A stretch of 64,000 nt of DNA from Neobacillus sp. DY30 (GCF_030123065.1 NZ_CP126093.1:3228001-3292000), one strand, 5' to 3'. Shown: positions 50,215-59,395, numbered from the stretch's first letter. Numbers and translations: made by a program. The notes: a model not told the origin generated them from the letters alone.

Positions 50215-51126
50215 ATGAGGATAGTTATCGCTGGAGGATCAGGATTTATCGGTAAAAAGTTAACAGACTTGCTTCTTTCAGAAGGGCATCGTGTTGTTAT
50301 TTTAACAAGAGGAAAACGTGAACCTTCCGAGAAGGTACAATATGTAAAGTGGCTGGAGAAAGGTAGTTCACCAGAAAAGGAAATAGGACATGCAGATGCT
50401 TTTATTAACTTAGCGGGTGTTTCCATCAACGATGGCAGATGGAGTGAAACCCATCAGAAACAAATTTATGAAAGTAGGATGACCGCAACAGATGAGTTAC
50501 TAAGAATCATTGCCTCACTACATGAGAAACCTTCCGTTCTTGTAAATGCAAGCGCCCTAGGAATCTATCCTTCCTCGGTTCACGCAGTATATACAGAAAA
50601 TTCCCCAGAACGCGCAAATGACTTCCTTGGAAAGACAGTCCACGACTGGGAAAAAAAAGCAAAACAAGTGGAAGAACATTCTGTTCGTGGGGTCTACATG
50701 AGATTTGGGGTAGTACTTGGTAAAGAGGGGGGTGCCCTGCCGCTTATGGCTCTGCCTTATCGACTATTTGCCGGAGGAAAAGTAGGGTCCGGCGAACAAT
50801 GGGTTTCCTGGGTGCATGTCTTCGATGTTGTCCGTGCTATTCTTTTTGCCATAAAGAACGATCGACTGCGAGGACCGGTGAATGTTACTTCACCATCACC
50901 ACTCCAAATGAATGATTTCGGAAAGGCCATTGGATCGGTTTTACATCGACCTCATTGGATTCCTGTACCTTCTTTTGCAATGAAAATGGTCCTGGGGCAA
51001 AAAAGTGCACTCGTTTTGGAGGGGCAGCAAGTGGTTCCTCAAGTGTTGCTGCAAGAAGGTTTTGAATTCATGTTCCCAACACTCCGTTCGGCTTTAGAAG
51101 ATTTGCTTATACATAGTAATAGATAA
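50215..51126 (+). CDS. TIGR01777-type sugar epimerase (YfhF-like)
   Basis: A 303-residue SDR-extended protein of the TIGR01777 epimerase family (YfhF). It has the NAD(P) loop AGGSGFIGKKLT at the N-terminus, the NLAG segment, VNASALGIY and the C-terminal DUF1731-like part with HWIPVPSFAMKMVLG. Members are found beside division genes or solo; the substrate is unknown. The upstream in-frame ATG at 50182 lacks a ribosome binding site, whereas GGGGG precedes 50215. It is monocistronic. Confidence 0.9.
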   Translation: MRIVIAGGSGFIGKKLTDLLLSEGHRVVILTRGKREPSEKVQYVKWLEKGSSPEKEIGHADAFINLAGVSINDGRWSETHQKQIYESRMTATDELLRIIASLHEKPSVLVNASALGIYPSSVHAVYTENSPERANDFLGKTVHDWEKKAKQVEEHSVRGVYMRFGVVLGKEGGALPLMALPYRLFAGGKVGSGEQWVSWVHVFDVVRAILFAIKNDRLRGPVNVTSPSPLQMNDFGKAIGSVLHRPHWIPVPSFAMKMVLGQKSALVLEGQQVVPQVLLQEGFEFMFPTLRSALEDLLIHSNR

Positions 51127-51149
51127 TTTTGATAAAGAATCGAATGTAT

Positions 51150-51181
51150 GTTCTTATATTATGTTGTTTATGGTATACTAA
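51150..51181 (+). promoter_or_regulatory. Promoter of the type I toxin
   Basis: TTCTTA, 17-base spacer, TATACT, 65 bases before the toxin start. It has an A/T-rich spacer. Confidence 0.5.
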
Positions 51182-51246
51182 AATGGCAATAGTAGGGTTG
51201 TCTCATGTGTGGCCGGTATGCTCCCAATGGAGGGGGGTGATGCTGG

Positions 51247-51330
51247 TTGACAGTTTTTGAAACGTTGATGATTATGTTTGGTTTTGCTAGTTTAGTTATT
51301 GCGATCCTAACATTTAATCAAAAAAAATAA
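51247..51330 (+). CDS. Holin-like type I toxin (27 aa)
   Basis: A 27-residue hydrophobic peptide starting at TTG (MTVFETLMIMFGFASL then VIAILTF) with a short basic tail NQKK, the standard form of the holin-like toxins of type I toxin-antitoxin systems. ATGGAGGGGGGTGATG is a strong upstream site. An antisense RNA covers the 3' end of its mRNA. In the family the peptide inserts into the cell membrane and disturbs it. The start is not ATG, which is common in this family. It was missed by simple ORF length criteria. Confidence 0.8.
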   Translation: MTVFETLMIMFGFASLVIAILTFNQKK

Positions 51331-51463
51331 CCCTCCCATGAGTTAGAAGGCAAGGGAGGATTACAGATTACGTTATAAAACAGCCGTCCCATTTGAGAGG
51401 ACCAACTATTGCCGGACCGACATGTTGCACCATGTTCGGTCTTTGTATTTTATGTTCATGCTT
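51322..51463 (-). ncRNA. Antisense RNA antitoxin of the type I pair
   Basis: On the minus strand a TATAAT (51470-51475) would start an RNA near 51463. It runs through the hairpin at 51415-51450 and ends at CCTCCC...GGGAGGG followed by TTATTTTTTTT (51322-51355). It is fully complementary to the 3' part of the toxin mRNA. The -35 is weak. The exact 5' end is inferred. Confidence 0.6.
51415..51452 (+). terminator. Terminator of the toxin mRNA
   Basis: GACCGACATG pairs with CATGTTCGGTC (one bulge/mismatch) around TTGCAC, then TTTGTATTTT. Confidence 0.75.
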
Positions 51464-51532
51464 ATCTATATTATAACGAAAAATAGTAAAAAAGAAACAT
51501 AAATGACGGATAATCTAAATAGGAAAATCGAT

Positions 51533-51546
51533 AGAAAGCGTTTACA
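51533..51546 (+). promoter_or_regulatory. Candidate cre site (CcpA)
   Basis: AGAAAGCGTTTACA matches the cre consensus TGAAARCGYTWNCA at 13 of 14 positions. It lies downstream of the LuxR gene and 60 bases upstream of the antitoxin RNA promoter. Confidence 0.45.
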
Positions 51547-51552
51547 TTTCAA

Positions 51553-52248
51553 CTAAGAGATAATACCTCTTCTTAAAAGTTCACCTACAGCATGGGAACG
51601 ATTTTGTGCACCAAGTTTTTTAATTGCAGATTTTACATATTGCTTAACTGTCAGTTCACTAATATCCATTGCTGCTGCCATTTCTTTTGTGCTTTCTCCC
51701 CATGATATTTTTCTCATTACTTCTAATTCCCTTTTACTCAAATCTGGTGTTTCTTCAGGTGAGTTGGACTTCTCGAGATACTTTCCAACCATCCTTCCAT
51801 AATCAGTAAGCGAGGTAAGCGTTCGTTCATCGATCACTGCAGTTTCTGAGAATTCTGTCGTGCAAATATAGCCTGTCACCACTTTACCAAAACAAATGGG
51901 GACGACGGCCAATGAATTCACATTCGAAGTAAGGATATATTTACTGCTTGTTTGTTTTAAAAATTCAATTCCACAGCAATATTTTGCTCTTCTTTCTAAG
52001 ATGGCAGAGTAGATGAAAGGCAACGTACGTATATTATCGCGAATTTCGTTTATGTAAACAATTCCAGTTGAATTTAACATGATAATCCCTTCACCTAAAT
52101 AACCTAATGGTGAAAAACGGAATAAATACGAATTCCGTGCAGGGTAGATCGACATGTATAATTCTAAAATTTTATACAGTTTCTCTTCATGATTAGCCGT
52201 TTCCTCTAACTGTACAATCTTTTCCATCAGGGTATGCTGTGAAGCCAA
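51553..52248 (-). CDS. LuxR-type transcriptional regulator
   Basis: About 231 residues. The first 150 residues resemble a GAF-type ligand-binding domain; the end is a LuxR HTH with SKRELEVMRKISWGESTKEM and ISELTVKQYVKSAIKKLG. Translation probably starts at TTG 52248 behind AAAAGGAG, not at ATG 52284, which has no site. It is divergent from the esterase and Baeyer-Villiger genes and is their likely activator. The ligand is unknown, possibly a ketone or its precursor. Confidence 0.82.
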   Translation of the reverse strand: MASQHTLMEKIVQLEETANHEEKLYKILELYMSIYPARNSYLFRFSPLGYLGEGIIMLNSTGIVYINEIRDNIRTLPFIYSAILERRAKYCCGIEFLKQTSSKYILTSNVNSLAVVPICFGKVVTGYICTTEFSETAVIDERTLTSLTDYGRMVGKYLEKSNSPEETPDLSKRELEVMRKISWGESTKEMAAAMDISELTVKQYVKSAIKKLGAQNRSHAVGELLRRGIIS

Positions 52249-52389
52249 ATTATCATCTCCTTTTGGGGGATTAGGTAGATACAAAATTAGGAATATTCAA
52301 ATTATACAAAATATTTTAGTATTTAGATAGTACTTACTATGCTTATACAAAAAAAGATAAAAAATTTTTTATACGAAGGGAAGATGACA

Positions 52390-53334
52390 ATGGCAAATTT
52401 AAAACCACAATCACAACTCTACTTAGAGGCATTTAAGCAAATGCCGCCAATCGCATCATTAGAACCGCAAACGGTAAGAGATATGTTTGCGATGGCACCG
52501 CCAGTAGAGGTAGAACTTGCTCCGCTGTCAAAGATTGAAGATCGTCTTGTTCCAGTGAATGGTGGAGAAATTAACGTAAGAATTTATACACCAGAAGGTC
52601 AAGGTCCCTTCCCGGTATTTGTATATTATCATGGCGGCGGCTGGGTATTAGGAGATATTCCAACAGCTGATGCCAGCTGTAGAATGTTAGCAAATAAGAC
52701 CCAAAGAATAGTCGTCTCTGTCGATTATCGACTCGCTCCAGAGCATAAGTTCCCTGTACCGGTCGAAGATTCTTATGCAGCTTTACAATGGGTAAGTGAC
52801 AACGCTGCGGCATTAAATGCAAACGCTTCCAATATTGTTGTAGGCGGCGATAGTGCAGGGGGCAATCTGGCTGCTGCCATGACGTTAAAGTCACGGGAAG
52901 AAAACGGACCCGCCATTGCTGGTCAGGTACTTATTTACCCGGTAACGGCCTTAAGTTACGATTCGCCATCCTATGAAGAATTTAAAGAAGGATTTGGTTT
53001 AGATCGAGACCTGATGATTTGGTTCGGTAATTATTATATCCGTAATGAAGAGGACGCGAAGAATGTATTGGTTGCACCGATTCTCGAAGAAAATTTACGT
53101 AATCTCCCGCCTGCCTATGTACTGACAGCAGAGTATGATGTGTTACGAGATGAAGGGGAAGCCTATGCAGAACGGCTTCGGGAAGCTGGAGTGTATGTAG
53201 AAACTTCACGTGAGGAAGGCTTAGTCCACGGATTCTTTACGAATATGGCGGTTTTCCCGGAAGATATTAAAGGGTCCATCGACAAATTTGCTTCTTTTTT
53301 AGCAAAAGTAGATCAAGAAGTAAGTAGAGTCTAA
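52390..53334 (+). CDS. Alpha/beta hydrolase esterase (HSL family)
   Basis: A 314-residue carboxylesterase of the hormone-sensitive-lipase family. The oxyanion motif HGGG is at residues 81-84, the nucleophile elbow GDSAG at 153-157 (Ser155), and the Asp and His appear in YDVLRDEG and HGFF near the C-terminus. It cleaves the esters or lactones likely made by the next gene. GAAGGGAAG lies 8 bases before ATG 52390. It is the first gene of a two-gene operon with the monooxygenase. Confidence 0.9.
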   Translation: MANLKPQSQLYLEAFKQMPPIASLEPQTVRDMFAMAPPVEVELAPLSKIEDRLVPVNGGEINVRIYTPEGQGPFPVFVYYHGGGWVLGDIPTADASCRMLANKTQRIVVSVDYRLAPEHKFPVPVEDSYAALQWVSDNAAALNANASNIVVGGDSAGGNLAAAMTLKSREENGPAIAGQVLIYPVTALSYDSPSYEEFKEGFGLDRDLMIWFGNYYIRNEEDAKNVLVAPILEENLRNLPPAYVLTAEYDVLRDEGEAYAERLREAGVYVETSREEGLVHGFFTNMAVFPEDIKGSIDKFASFLAKVDQEVSRV

Positions 53335-53382
53335 TTCTTATAGAAGCTTTATCTGAACCTAATTTTAGGGAGGGAAATGCTA

Positions 53383-55032
53383 ATGGCAACGAAAAATGAG
53401 GGTAATCAAACAAGTTTTGATGCAGTTGTAATTGGTGCAGGCTTTTCAGGTATGTATATGCTTTATCGCTTACGTGAAGCGGGATTATCAACTCGAGTAT
53501 ATGAGGCTGCCGATGGGGTTGGCGGTACTTGGTATTGGAATCGTTATCCTGGAGCGCGCTGTGATTCGGAAAGTATCTATTATAACTATACTTTTTCAGA
53601 GGAGCTTTATCGTGAGTGGACTTGGTCCTCACGTTATCCAGAGCAGCCTGAGATCTTAAAATATCTTAACTTTGTTGCTGATAAGTTCAATTTGAGACCT
53701 GATATACAGTTTAAAACCCGCGTACAGTCAGCGCATTACGATGATGGGAATAAGCAATGGCTGATTTCTCTAAATGATGGTACTTCTGTCACCGCGAAGT
53801 ATTTTATCACGGGTGTCGGTTGTTTGTCTGCATCAAACCTTCCTAAATTTAATGGCTTAGAAAACTATAAAGGGAATTGGTACCACACTGGTCATTGGCC
53901 GCACACAAAGGTTGACTTTACAGGAAAACGAGTGGGGATTGTCGGGACTGGTTCAAGCGGTGTTCAAGCGATTCCAGTCATCGCCGCCGAAGCAGAGCAT
54001 CTCACCGTCTTCCAACGGACACCGCAATACAGTGCACCAGCAAGAAATCATCCTTATGATCCTGAGTATATCCTCAATGCAAAGGAGAATTTTCAAGAAA
54101 TTAAGCGCCAAATTCGTGAATCAGTAGGAGGAGCACCTGCAGAAGTGCCAACGAAATCAGCACTGGAGGTAACACCTGAGGAACGCTTGGCTAAGTTCGA
54201 AGAGGCGTGGGAGGTTGGCGGTCAAGGTATATTCACCTCGTACTATGACATTACCATTAATCCAGAGGCAAATGAGCTGGCGGCCGAATTCATCCGTTCT
54301 AAAATCCGCTCCATCGTTACAAAACCAGAAGTTGCAGAAAAGCTTCTGCCTTCCTATTTTTACGGAACAAAGCGCCCAATTATCGACACCGATTACTATG
54401 AAACCTATAACCGGGATAATGTTTCGTTAGTCGATGTGAAGAAAAATCCAATTGTAGAAATTACGGAGAAGGGTATACGTACCACTGAGGGAGATTATGA
54501 ACTAGACGCCATTGTGTTCGCTACCGGATTTGATGGTATGACAGGTCCATTGTTAAAAATGGACATTCGAGGTAAAGATGGTGTGTCACTGAAGGAAAAA
54601 TGGAATGGGGGAGAAAATACAAGAACCTACCTCGGCGTTGCCAATGCTGGTTTCCCTAATTTCTTCATGATTACCGGACCAGAAAGCCCTTCCGTTCTTA
54701 GTAATATGCCGGCATCCATTGAGCAGCATGTAGAATGGGTCTCGGATTGCATTGAATATATGGAAGCGAATAGGTTAGAGACTGTTGAAGCAAATGTTGA
54801 TGCGGAAGAAGCATGGAGCAAGCATTGTGCCGAAGTTGCAGATGCCACATTGTTTACGAAAGCAGACTCCTGGTATACCGGGGCCAATATTCCTGGAAAA
54901 ACGCGCAGATTCTTAATCTATTTAGGCGGCGTCGGTGCATATCGCCAGAAATGTATAGAAATCGCTGAGAAGGGATATGAAGGGTTTACATTTGAAAAAT
55001 CATCGGTACCTATTCAGGGGAGTATAAAATAA
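53383..55032 (+). CDS. Baeyer-Villiger flavin monooxygenase (cyclohexanone monooxygenase-like)
   Basis: A 549-residue FAD- and NADPH-dependent monooxygenase. The FAD Rossmann motif GAGFSG is at 18-23, the BVMO fingerprint YKGNWYHTGHWP is at 162-173 (usual first Phe is Tyr), and the NADPH loop GTGSSG is at 188-193. It inserts oxygen next to a ketone to form an ester or lactone, the substrate of the neighbouring esterase. GGGAGGG precedes ATG 53383 by 9 bases. The pair is a classic ketone-degradation set. Confidence 0.92.
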   Translation: MATKNEGNQTSFDAVVIGAGFSGMYMLYRLREAGLSTRVYEAADGVGGTWYWNRYPGARCDSESIYYNYTFSEELYREWTWSSRYPEQPEILKYLNFVADKFNLRPDIQFKTRVQSAHYDDGNKQWLISLNDGTSVTAKYFITGVGCLSASNLPKFNGLENYKGNWYHTGHWPHTKVDFTGKRVGIVGTGSSGVQAIPVIAAEAEHLTVFQRTPQYSAPARNHPYDPEYILNAKENFQEIKRQIRESVGGAPAEVPTKSALEVTPEERLAKFEEAWEVGGQGIFTSYYDITINPEANELAAEFIRSKIRSIVTKPEVAEKLLPSYFYGTKRPIIDTDYYETYNRDNVSLVDVKKNPIVEITEKGIRTTEGDYELDAIVFATGFDGMTGPLLKMDIRGKDGVSLKEKWNGGENTRTYLGVANAGFPNFFMITGPESPSVLSNMPASIEQHVEWVSDCIEYMEANRLETVEANVDAEEAWSKHCAEVADATLFTKADSWYTGANIPGKTRRFLIYLGGVGAYRQKCIEIAEKGYEGFTFEKSSVPIQGSIK

Positions 55033-55134
55033 ATCATTTTTTTCAGAAATAGTCCCTAGACATTTGTCTAGGGATATTTGTATGGTGTGAAAATGGAATC
55101 AATAGTGAGCATGAACCCGAAAATACCAGTGATT

Positions 55135-55365
55135 TCAGAAAGTGGTCTCATGAATGGTTCATGAGACCAAAGTCATCAGTGTTATCAGAAAAGGGGACCT
55201 CATGAAGGGTTCATGAAGCCCAAAATTATAAATAATATCAGAAAAAAGTCCTCATGAAAGGTTCATGAAGCCCTAAATTATAAATATTATCTGAAAAGGG
55301 GCCTCATGAAGGGTTCATGAAGCCCAAAATCATAAATGAAATCAGAAAAGGAGTCTCATGAAGGA
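55135..55365 (+). repeat. Tandem about 52-bp repeats with palindromic core
   Basis: Five units start at 55135, 55185, 55238, 55290 and 55342, each with TCAGAAA, then CTCATGAA-GG-TTCATGA, an inverted repeat. The first unit is the perfect palindrome GGTCTCATGAA/TTCATGAGACC. It is non-coding and occupies the gap after the monooxygenase gene. Confidence 0.88.
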
Positions 55366-55442
55366 AATTCAATATTAAACACTAGCATGCTACTTTACTA
55401 GTCACCTGTAGAGTAGCATGACCATCATACTTACGGAACCTA

Positions 55443-56174
55443 TTAATTTACTTCCGTAACTCCACCTTCATAAAAAATCTCAAAATACCGATTAACGCTA
55501 TTGCCGGATTCATTCGTGGCAGTTATTCGGTATGCACGATAGTTTGGAGCTGATTCATCAAAGTGAATACTTTTTTCAAATGAATTTGATAACTGTTCTG
55601 TCATTTCCTCGTCAGTAAAAATGATACTCGGAGCATCCGAACAACCTTTGAATACGATATCATGTTCCCCTAAAGGAAGGTGTGTCACAAGCTGGGCTGG
55701 ACTTTCAAGGTTTAGTTTTGGGAGTGTAGTATCTGGAGCTTGCTTAAATGTTAGACCTTTTAGGATAAAATGATACGAAAGCAGGGATGGATCTTCCGGT
55801 GATTCTGCTGGATTTGACGTAATCACTAACATATACTCTCCTGCTGGCAATTCATCGCCATTTCCATACATTGCAGACCAGTTTTTATCTGTGATGATAT
55901 AATCGGATCCCACTGTATCGGGTCCCCAACTAATGTCAATGGTTCCTTTCTTTGAAGTTGAAAATAGGTAGTAATGCGTCTCCAAATCACGATGGATCTT
56001 GCCTTTATATTCAACCGTCATTTTGACTTTATCCTTTTGCTTTTTCTCTGTTTTCATCTCAGCCGCTGATATTCGCTCATTAACCGGCATAGGAGAAAAC
56101 ATCATAGGCGTAAAAAACATCAGGGACACCAAAAAACTGATCAGAAAAAAACGAAACCTTTTTGATTGATACAT
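55443..56174 (-). CDS. Secreted or membrane-anchored hypothetical protein
   Basis: A 243-residue protein. An N-terminal basic stretch and hydrophobic helix (FRFFLISFLVSLMFFTPMMF) form a signal peptide or anchor; the rest is polar and contains a beta-rich region VEYKGKIHRDLETHYYLFST and VGSDYIITDKNWSAMY. No family is recognised. ATG 56174 is preceded by GAAAGGATG; longer forms lack a site. It is transcribed away from the flavin oxidoreductase gene. Function unknown. Confidence 0.6.
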   Translation of the reverse strand: MYQSKRFRFFLISFLVSLMFFTPMMFSPMPVNERISAAEMKTEKKQKDKVKMTVEYKGKIHRDLETHYYLFSTSKKGTIDISWGPDTVGSDYIITDKNWSAMYGNGDELPAGEYMLVITSNPAESPEDPSLLSYHFILKGLTFKQAPDTTLPKLNLESPAQLVTHLPLGEHDIVFKGCSDAPSIIFTDEEMTEQLSNSFEKSIHFDESAPNYRAYRITATNESGNSVNRYFEIFYEGGVTEVN

Positions 56175-56467
56175 AACAATCATCCTTTCTTGATGACAAT
56201 TAAAATTTGGATTACGACCAGTGCTTGGTTGTATGCTGCAACATTTTTCTCTATAAAGTAGACGTTTTCCAATGAGTATGGTTACACTGGTTTCTGTAAA
56301 GATGAGGGGTAATTTCAATTTTTGGGGCCTATTTTTATGAATCCTTTGTATTGTCCTTATTCTAATAAAGTAATAATATGGTAATATACAAATTTAAAGA
56401 AACAATCTTAAAGACTCATAGTGTTTGAGTAGAGGGATTTGAAAATATAAACCACGAGGTATAATGC

Positions 56468-57547
56468 ATGTTTAATAATAAAATGACACAGCTTTTAAAA
56501 ATCGATTACCCCATTATTCAAGCTCCTATGGCGGGAGGAATAACGACTTCCAACTTAGTCGTGGAGGTTTCTAATGCTGGAGGTCTTGGAATGATAGGAG
56601 CAGGCTATATGACTCCTAATCAAATCCGTGAGCAAATCAAGGAAATAATACAGTTAACAAAAAGGCCATTTGGCATTAATTTATTTGTTCCGAACGAGTT
56701 TGCTTATACAGATAGTGATATAAAGTCAGCCGATCAGCTCTTACAGCCATTTCGAGATCAATTACAATTACACGAGGATCAAAACATAGATATCCCTACA
56801 TATGACCAACTAGTTAAAACATTCAATGAACAAATCAAAGTAATCATCGAAGAAAGAGTCCCCGTTTGTTCATTTACATTTGGTATTCCTTCTGAGGAAG
56901 TTATAGAAGAATTAAAAATTAATGGAATTATTCTAATTGCAACGGCTACAACAGTAGAGGAAGCCATTGAAGTGGAAAAATCAGGAATGGATTTGGTTGT
57001 GGTACAGGGTAGTGAAGCGGGAGGACATAGAGGAAACTTTATTCGTGAAAGTCATGAATGTTTAATAGGTTTAATGTCTTTGATTCCACAAGTAGTCGAT
57101 CATGTTAGCATTCCGGTTATTGCAGCTGGCGGAATCATGGACGGAAGAGGTTTAATGGCTTCTCTATGCTTAGGTGCTATGGGCGTCCAAATGGGTACTG
57201 CTTTCTTAACCTGTGTGGAAAGCGGTGCACAGCAGATATACAAAGAAGCTATCATAAATGCGAAAGAAGACCAGATGGTGTTAACCCGAGCGTTTTCTGG
57301 CAAATGGGCAAGAGGAATTAAAAATAAATTTATCGCGGATATGGAGAAACACGAAGATTTATTACCAGATTTCCCAATTCAAAATGCACTAACTCAACCT
57401 ATAAGAAAAGCTTCTTCTTCTCAACAGAACACAGATTATCTTTCACTATGGTCTGGACAAAGTCCTCGATTAGCGAAAAATCAGAGTGTTAAAATGCTAT
57501 TCAATACCATTTTAACTGAAGCTAAAATCATTACTATAAAGATATAG
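56468..57547 (+). CDS. Nitronate monooxygenase / NAD(P)H-dependent flavin oxidoreductase
   Basis: A 359-residue FMN-binding TIM-barrel protein of the nitronate monooxygenase (2-nitropropane dioxygenase) family. Family marks are YPIIQAPMAGGITTSNLV, GGLGMIGAGYM, and the FMN loop GSEAGGHRG near 177 with VIAAGGIMDGRG near 220. It detoxifies nitronates or reduces quinones. It lies alone, with ACGAGGT before ATG. The substrate is unknown. Confidence 0.9.
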   Translation: MFNNKMTQLLKIDYPIIQAPMAGGITTSNLVVEVSNAGGLGMIGAGYMTPNQIREQIKEIIQLTKRPFGINLFVPNEFAYTDSDIKSADQLLQPFRDQLQLHEDQNIDIPTYDQLVKTFNEQIKVIIEERVPVCSFTFGIPSEEVIEELKINGIILIATATTVEEAIEVEKSGMDLVVVQGSEAGGHRGNFIRESHECLIGLMSLIPQVVDHVSIPVIAAGGIMDGRGLMASLCLGAMGVQMGTAFLTCVESGAQQIYKEAIINAKEDQMVLTRAFSGKWARGIKNKFIADMEKHEDLLPDFPIQNALTQPIRKASSSQQNTDYLSLWSGQSPRLAKNQSVKMLFNTILTEAKIITIKI

Positions 57548-57550
57548 AAG

Positions 57551-57590
57551 TAGCAGCGATCCTTCCGTACGAAGAATCGCTTTTCTTATT
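57551..57590 (+). terminator. Terminator of the flavin oxidoreductase gene
   Basis: AGCGATCC pairs with GAATCGCT (one mismatch) around TTCCGTACGAA, then TTTCTTATT. Confidence 0.6.
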
Positions 57591-57599
57591 AATAGATGG

Positions 57600-58287
57600 G
57601 AATCACAGCCAGAAACATGTTACTTTTAACCTGAAATACGAACATTTTATTAGTTATTGTTATCGTTACGAAAACAGGAAAGGGAATGGAAAATTCAGCT
57701 GCTGCAACCGCAGTCGCCATTGAAAAATATAAACCGATCGCGATCATCAACCAAGGTACATCAGGTGGACATAATCCAGAGCTAAATGTATTTGACATTG
57801 TGTTAGGGGAAAGAACGACAAACATTGGTTCATTAAAAACAACCCATATGGAAGATGAACAAGGAATGATCCAACTACATGGATTCCGATGGATTTAATG
57901 GCTTCGGAAGGAAGCGGATCGGATGAAAATGCTAACAAGGTCCGTTACTACTACGGAGATGAAGATTTGCTCGCTGCTGCTAATGCAGTAAAAGACACAT
58001 ACACAAAGGGTAAGATTGTTGAAGGTACAATTGGTTCAGCAGACTTTTGGAATAGCGAGGTAGATAGAATTCAATGGATCCATGAAGTATACGGTACTGA
58101 TGTAGAAGAAATGGAAGGGGCATCCGTGGCACAAATTGCCGATGCATACGATGTTGCATTCCTGGGTATTCGAATCCTATCGAATAATAAAACAAATGGC
58201 GGTACGTACGATCCTGGTACAGCGGCCGCAAATCAGGAATATGTTTATGAAGTTGTTAAAGAATACATCTCTAAGATCGAAAAATAA
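57600..58287 (+). pseudogene. Broken MTA/SAH nucleosidase gene
   Basis: Two overlapping frames (57686-57898 and 57889-58287) together encode the body of a 5'-methylthioadenosine/S-adenosylhomocysteine nucleosidase: GKGMENSAAATAVAIEKYKP and QGTSGGHNPELNVFD in the first, then MDLMASEGSGSDENANKV and the catalytic EMEGASVAQIADAY and GIRILSNN in the second. A single-base shift near 57885 splits them. The N-terminal region near 57600-57680 is also out of frame (VTFNLKYEHF). The gene is therefore probably inactive. Confidence 0.75.
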
Positions 58288-58297
58288 ATAATTAATC

Positions 58298-58341
58298 TGT
58301 AGGGTGCGTTTCTACTTTTTGTGGAAACGCATTTTAAATTA
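58298..58341 (+). terminator. Terminator after the broken nucleosidase
   Basis: TGCGTTTC-TAC pairs with GTG-GAAACGCA, then TTTTAAA. Confidence 0.7.
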
Positions 58342-58385
58342 AATCCTGCCACCATTCAGTGTGGCAGGATTCAATTTATTTTTAC
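58340..58385. terminator. Bidirectional terminator before the zinc-binding gene
   Basis: AATCCTGCCAC pairs with GTGTGGCAGGATT around CATTCA, flanked by A/T runs. It lies between the pseudogene and the stop of the minus-strand zinc gene. Confidence 0.75.
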
Positions 58386-59395
58386 TAATTCAATGCCGTT
58401 TTAATAACATCTATGTTTTTTCTCATAATGCTTAAGTAGTCTTCCTGCTCTTTAACATTTTCCTTTGTTAAAGCCTCGAGATTGTGAAGAGTGAGCGACT
58501 TAGCGCCGATTTCATTTTGAATGATTTCAGATACTCTTTGTGAGACATTCTGCTCAAAAATCACATACTTGATTCCATGTTGTGTTGATTCTTTAATAAT
58601 TTCCGCTAATTCTTTTTGTGAAGGTTCTTGTGTAGGTGAAAGACCATTTATCGCAATGGTTTCAAGACCATAACGTTCCTCCCAGTAGCCATAGGCGTCG
58701 TGGGACACTAATAGATGTTTAGTTTTTGAGTTTTCGACAACTGTCTGAAACTCTTGATCTAGTGTTTCTAATTCACCTTTTAACTTTAGAAAATTAGCCT
58801 CAAAATCATCTGCATGCTCAGGCTTTAACTCAGTTAGTGAAACTTTAATATTATTGGCCAAGTCAATGGCTAGGACAGGGTCCAGCCATACATGGGGATC
58901 AACATCTCCATGTTCATGTGCTTCTTCTACGTGTCCATGTTCTTCATCTTCGTGGGAATGTTCTTCATCTTTGTCGGCATGATCCTCCGCAGCCTCATGC
59001 TCATGACTATGGGAGGACGCTAAAAGATTTATTCCTTCAGCCGCCTTTACGATTGTGACATCTTCTTTTTCTAATGTTTCCACTGCTTTATCTGCAAAAC
59101 CTTCAACACCAGCTCCCGTGTAAATGAATAGATCAGATTCAGCAAGAGAGACCATATCCTTGGTGGTAGGTTCAAATGAATGAGCATCAACCCCTGGAGG
59201 ATAAATACTCTGGATTTCAACAAAGTTCCCGCCGATTTTTTTAGCAAAATCTTCAAGGGGATATATGGTAGTGGATACCTTTAACGTACCATTCTTTTCT
59301 GTTTCTTCACTTGTTTGAGTTTCTTTCGCGCTGCAAGCAGTTAACAATAGAGCAGACATCAGCATGGTTGAAAAAATAAATTTTGGTATTTTCAT
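58385..59395 (-). CDS. Zinc ABC transporter substrate-binding lipoprotein (ZnuA/AdcA)
   Basis: A 336-residue cluster A-I solute-binding protein. The lipobox LTAC puts the lipidated Cys at residue 21. A long His/Glu-rich loop (about 127-165, HSHEHEAAEDHADKDEEHSH) and the conserved DPHVWLDP and HLLVSHDAYGYW motifs supply zinc ligands. It captures zinc outside the membrane; no permease or ATPase is beside it. A Zur box lies 36 bases upstream of the start, so it should rise in zinc starvation. Confidence 0.9.
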   Translation of the reverse strand: MKIPKFIFSTMLMSALLLTACSAKETQTSEETEKNGTLKVSTTIYPLEDFAKKIGGNFVEIQSIYPPGVDAHSFEPTTKDMVSLAESDLFIYTGAGVEGFADKAVETLEKEDVTIVKAAEGINLLASSHSHEHEAAEDHADKDEEHSHEDEEHGHVEEAHEHGDVDPHVWLDPVLAIDLANNIKVSLTELKPEHADDFEANFLKLKGELETLDQEFQTVVENSKTKHLLVSHDAYGYWEERYGLETIAINGLSPTQEPSQKELAEIIKESTQHGIKYVIFEQNVSQRVSEIIQNEIGAKSLTLHNLEALTKENVKEQEDYLSIMRKNIDVIKTALN

